Positions 6,254 to 6,394 of a stretch of DNA of 6,394 bases are shown here, piece after piece. The position numbers and the translations under genes are program-made. Source of the DNA: an uncultured Lachnospiraceae bacterium (GTDB lineage: Bacteria; Bacillota; Clostridia; Lachnospirales; Lachnospiraceae); the NCBI GenBank assembly GCA_947068385.1, contig CAMTBF010000225.1, positions 1-6,394 of the forward strand, in the 5' to 3' direction. Every line of letters starts with the position of its first letter. Position 1 is the stretch's first letter. The notes under the pieces were generated by a model. That model did not search any database, was not told the origin of the DNA, and was given only the letters and a program-made list of their open reading frames with translations.

Positions 6254-6394
6254 ATGAAATTTCAACTTGCCATGAAGTAGGCATTGTGCTATACTTAAGT
6301 CCATCCAATGGAGCGCAGACAGCTCCAGACAGATTCGGCAAGCAGGACATTCGGGCCGCGCCAGGCAGCGCGGGACTTAAACTTCTGACATTCT
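6235..6394 (+). CDS. possible short reading frame, running off the window
   Basis: An ATG at 6235 is preceded at 6 bases by GGAGG (6224-6228) and starts 20 bases after the exporter stop. The frame stays open for 53 codons to the end of the window, beginning MGDFGFHEISTCHEVGIVLY. The sequence matches no family I recognise. Its codons (TTA, CTA, AGT, ACT, AGA) and roughly 40 percent GC at third positions differ from the strongly GC-ending exporter genes, and a good promoter lies within it. It could be a small third operon member or a chance frame across a regulatory region; I favour the latter slightly. Confidence 0.28.
   Translation, partial: MGDFGFHEISTCHEVGIVLYLSPSNGAQTAPDRFGKQDIRAAPGSAGLKLLTF
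6249..6263. promoter_or_regulatory. overlapping palindromes, candidate operator
   Basis: ATTTCATGAAAT (6249-6260) is a perfect 12-bp palindrome, and GAAATTTC (6256-6263) a perfect 8-bp one overlapping it. They end 3 bases before the -35 element of the promoter at 6267, a good position for a regulator to touch RNA polymerase. Confidence 0.4.
6267..6295 (+). promoter_or_regulatory. strong extended -10 promoter for a downstream transcript
   Basis: TTGCCA (6267-6272) and TATACT (6290-6295) are separated by exactly 17 bases, and TG at 6287-6288 forms an extended -10 (TGCTATACT). The -35 matches 4 of 6 and the -10 matches 5 of 6 consensus positions. The predicted start is near 6302. The transcript leaves the window, so its gene is not visible. 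This is the best promoter in the window. Confidence 0.75.
6309..6373 (+). other. hairpin-rich 5' region of the downstream transcript
   Basis: TGGAGC (6309-6314) pairs with GCTCCA (6322-6327), and CCGCGC (6356-6361) pairs with GCGCGG (6368-6373) around a 6-base loop. Neither is followed by a T-run, so they are not terminators. TTAAGTCC (6295-6302) is also complementary to GGACTTAA (6373-6380), though its first arm would mostly lie before the transcription start. This could be a structured leader or the start of a small RNA; no known riboswitch core is recognised. Confidence 0.35.

Noticed and set aside
1..6394. CRISPR array, transposon ends, tRNA or rRNA.
   Set aside because: I saw no regularly spaced repeats, transposase-like protein, cloverleaf or conserved rRNA stretches.

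Overview
The window looks like a piece of a fairly GC-rich Gram-positive anaerobe of the Clostridia, most likely Lachnospiraceae. This is inferred from the CD3324-type small regulator (a family I know from Clostridia), the purine-rich AGGAGG-like ribosome binding sites, and the composition. All supported genes lie on the plus strand.

Layout. (1) 7-1896: a methyl-accepting chemotaxis protein with a Cache-type sensor region, one visible membrane helix, HAMP and signalling domains. Its expected first membrane helix is missing. The first 13 bases of the window are an exact inverted copy of bases 41-53 and carry an in-frame stop, so the left edge is either a real truncation or a fold-back artefact. 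(2) 1897-2166: a 270-base intergenic region with a possible 26-codon leader peptide and two mutually exclusive inverted-repeat structures. (3) 2167-2424: an 85-residue CD3324-family helix-turn-helix protein with a good ribosome binding site, closed by a strong intrinsic terminator at 2429-2465. (4) 2583-4400 and 4397-6214: two half-size ABC exporters, each a six-helix membrane domain fused to an ATPase domain. They overlap by ATGA and most likely form a heterodimeric exporter. (5) 6215-6394: a region with three GGATTTC direct repeats, palindromes and a very good extended -10 promoter. A short open frame with a strong Shine-Dalgarno also starts here and runs off the window.

Working together. 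The ABC pair is a clear transcriptional and translational unit. The small regulator sits directly upstream but is separated by a terminator, so control of the exporter by the regulator is possible but would be in trans. The chemoreceptor looks unrelated to the exporter. I see no RiPP precursor, maturase, CRISPR array, tRNA, rRNA or transposase. The best candidates for something undescribed are the leader-plus-alternative-hairpin region before the regulator and the repeat-rich promoter region after the exporter.
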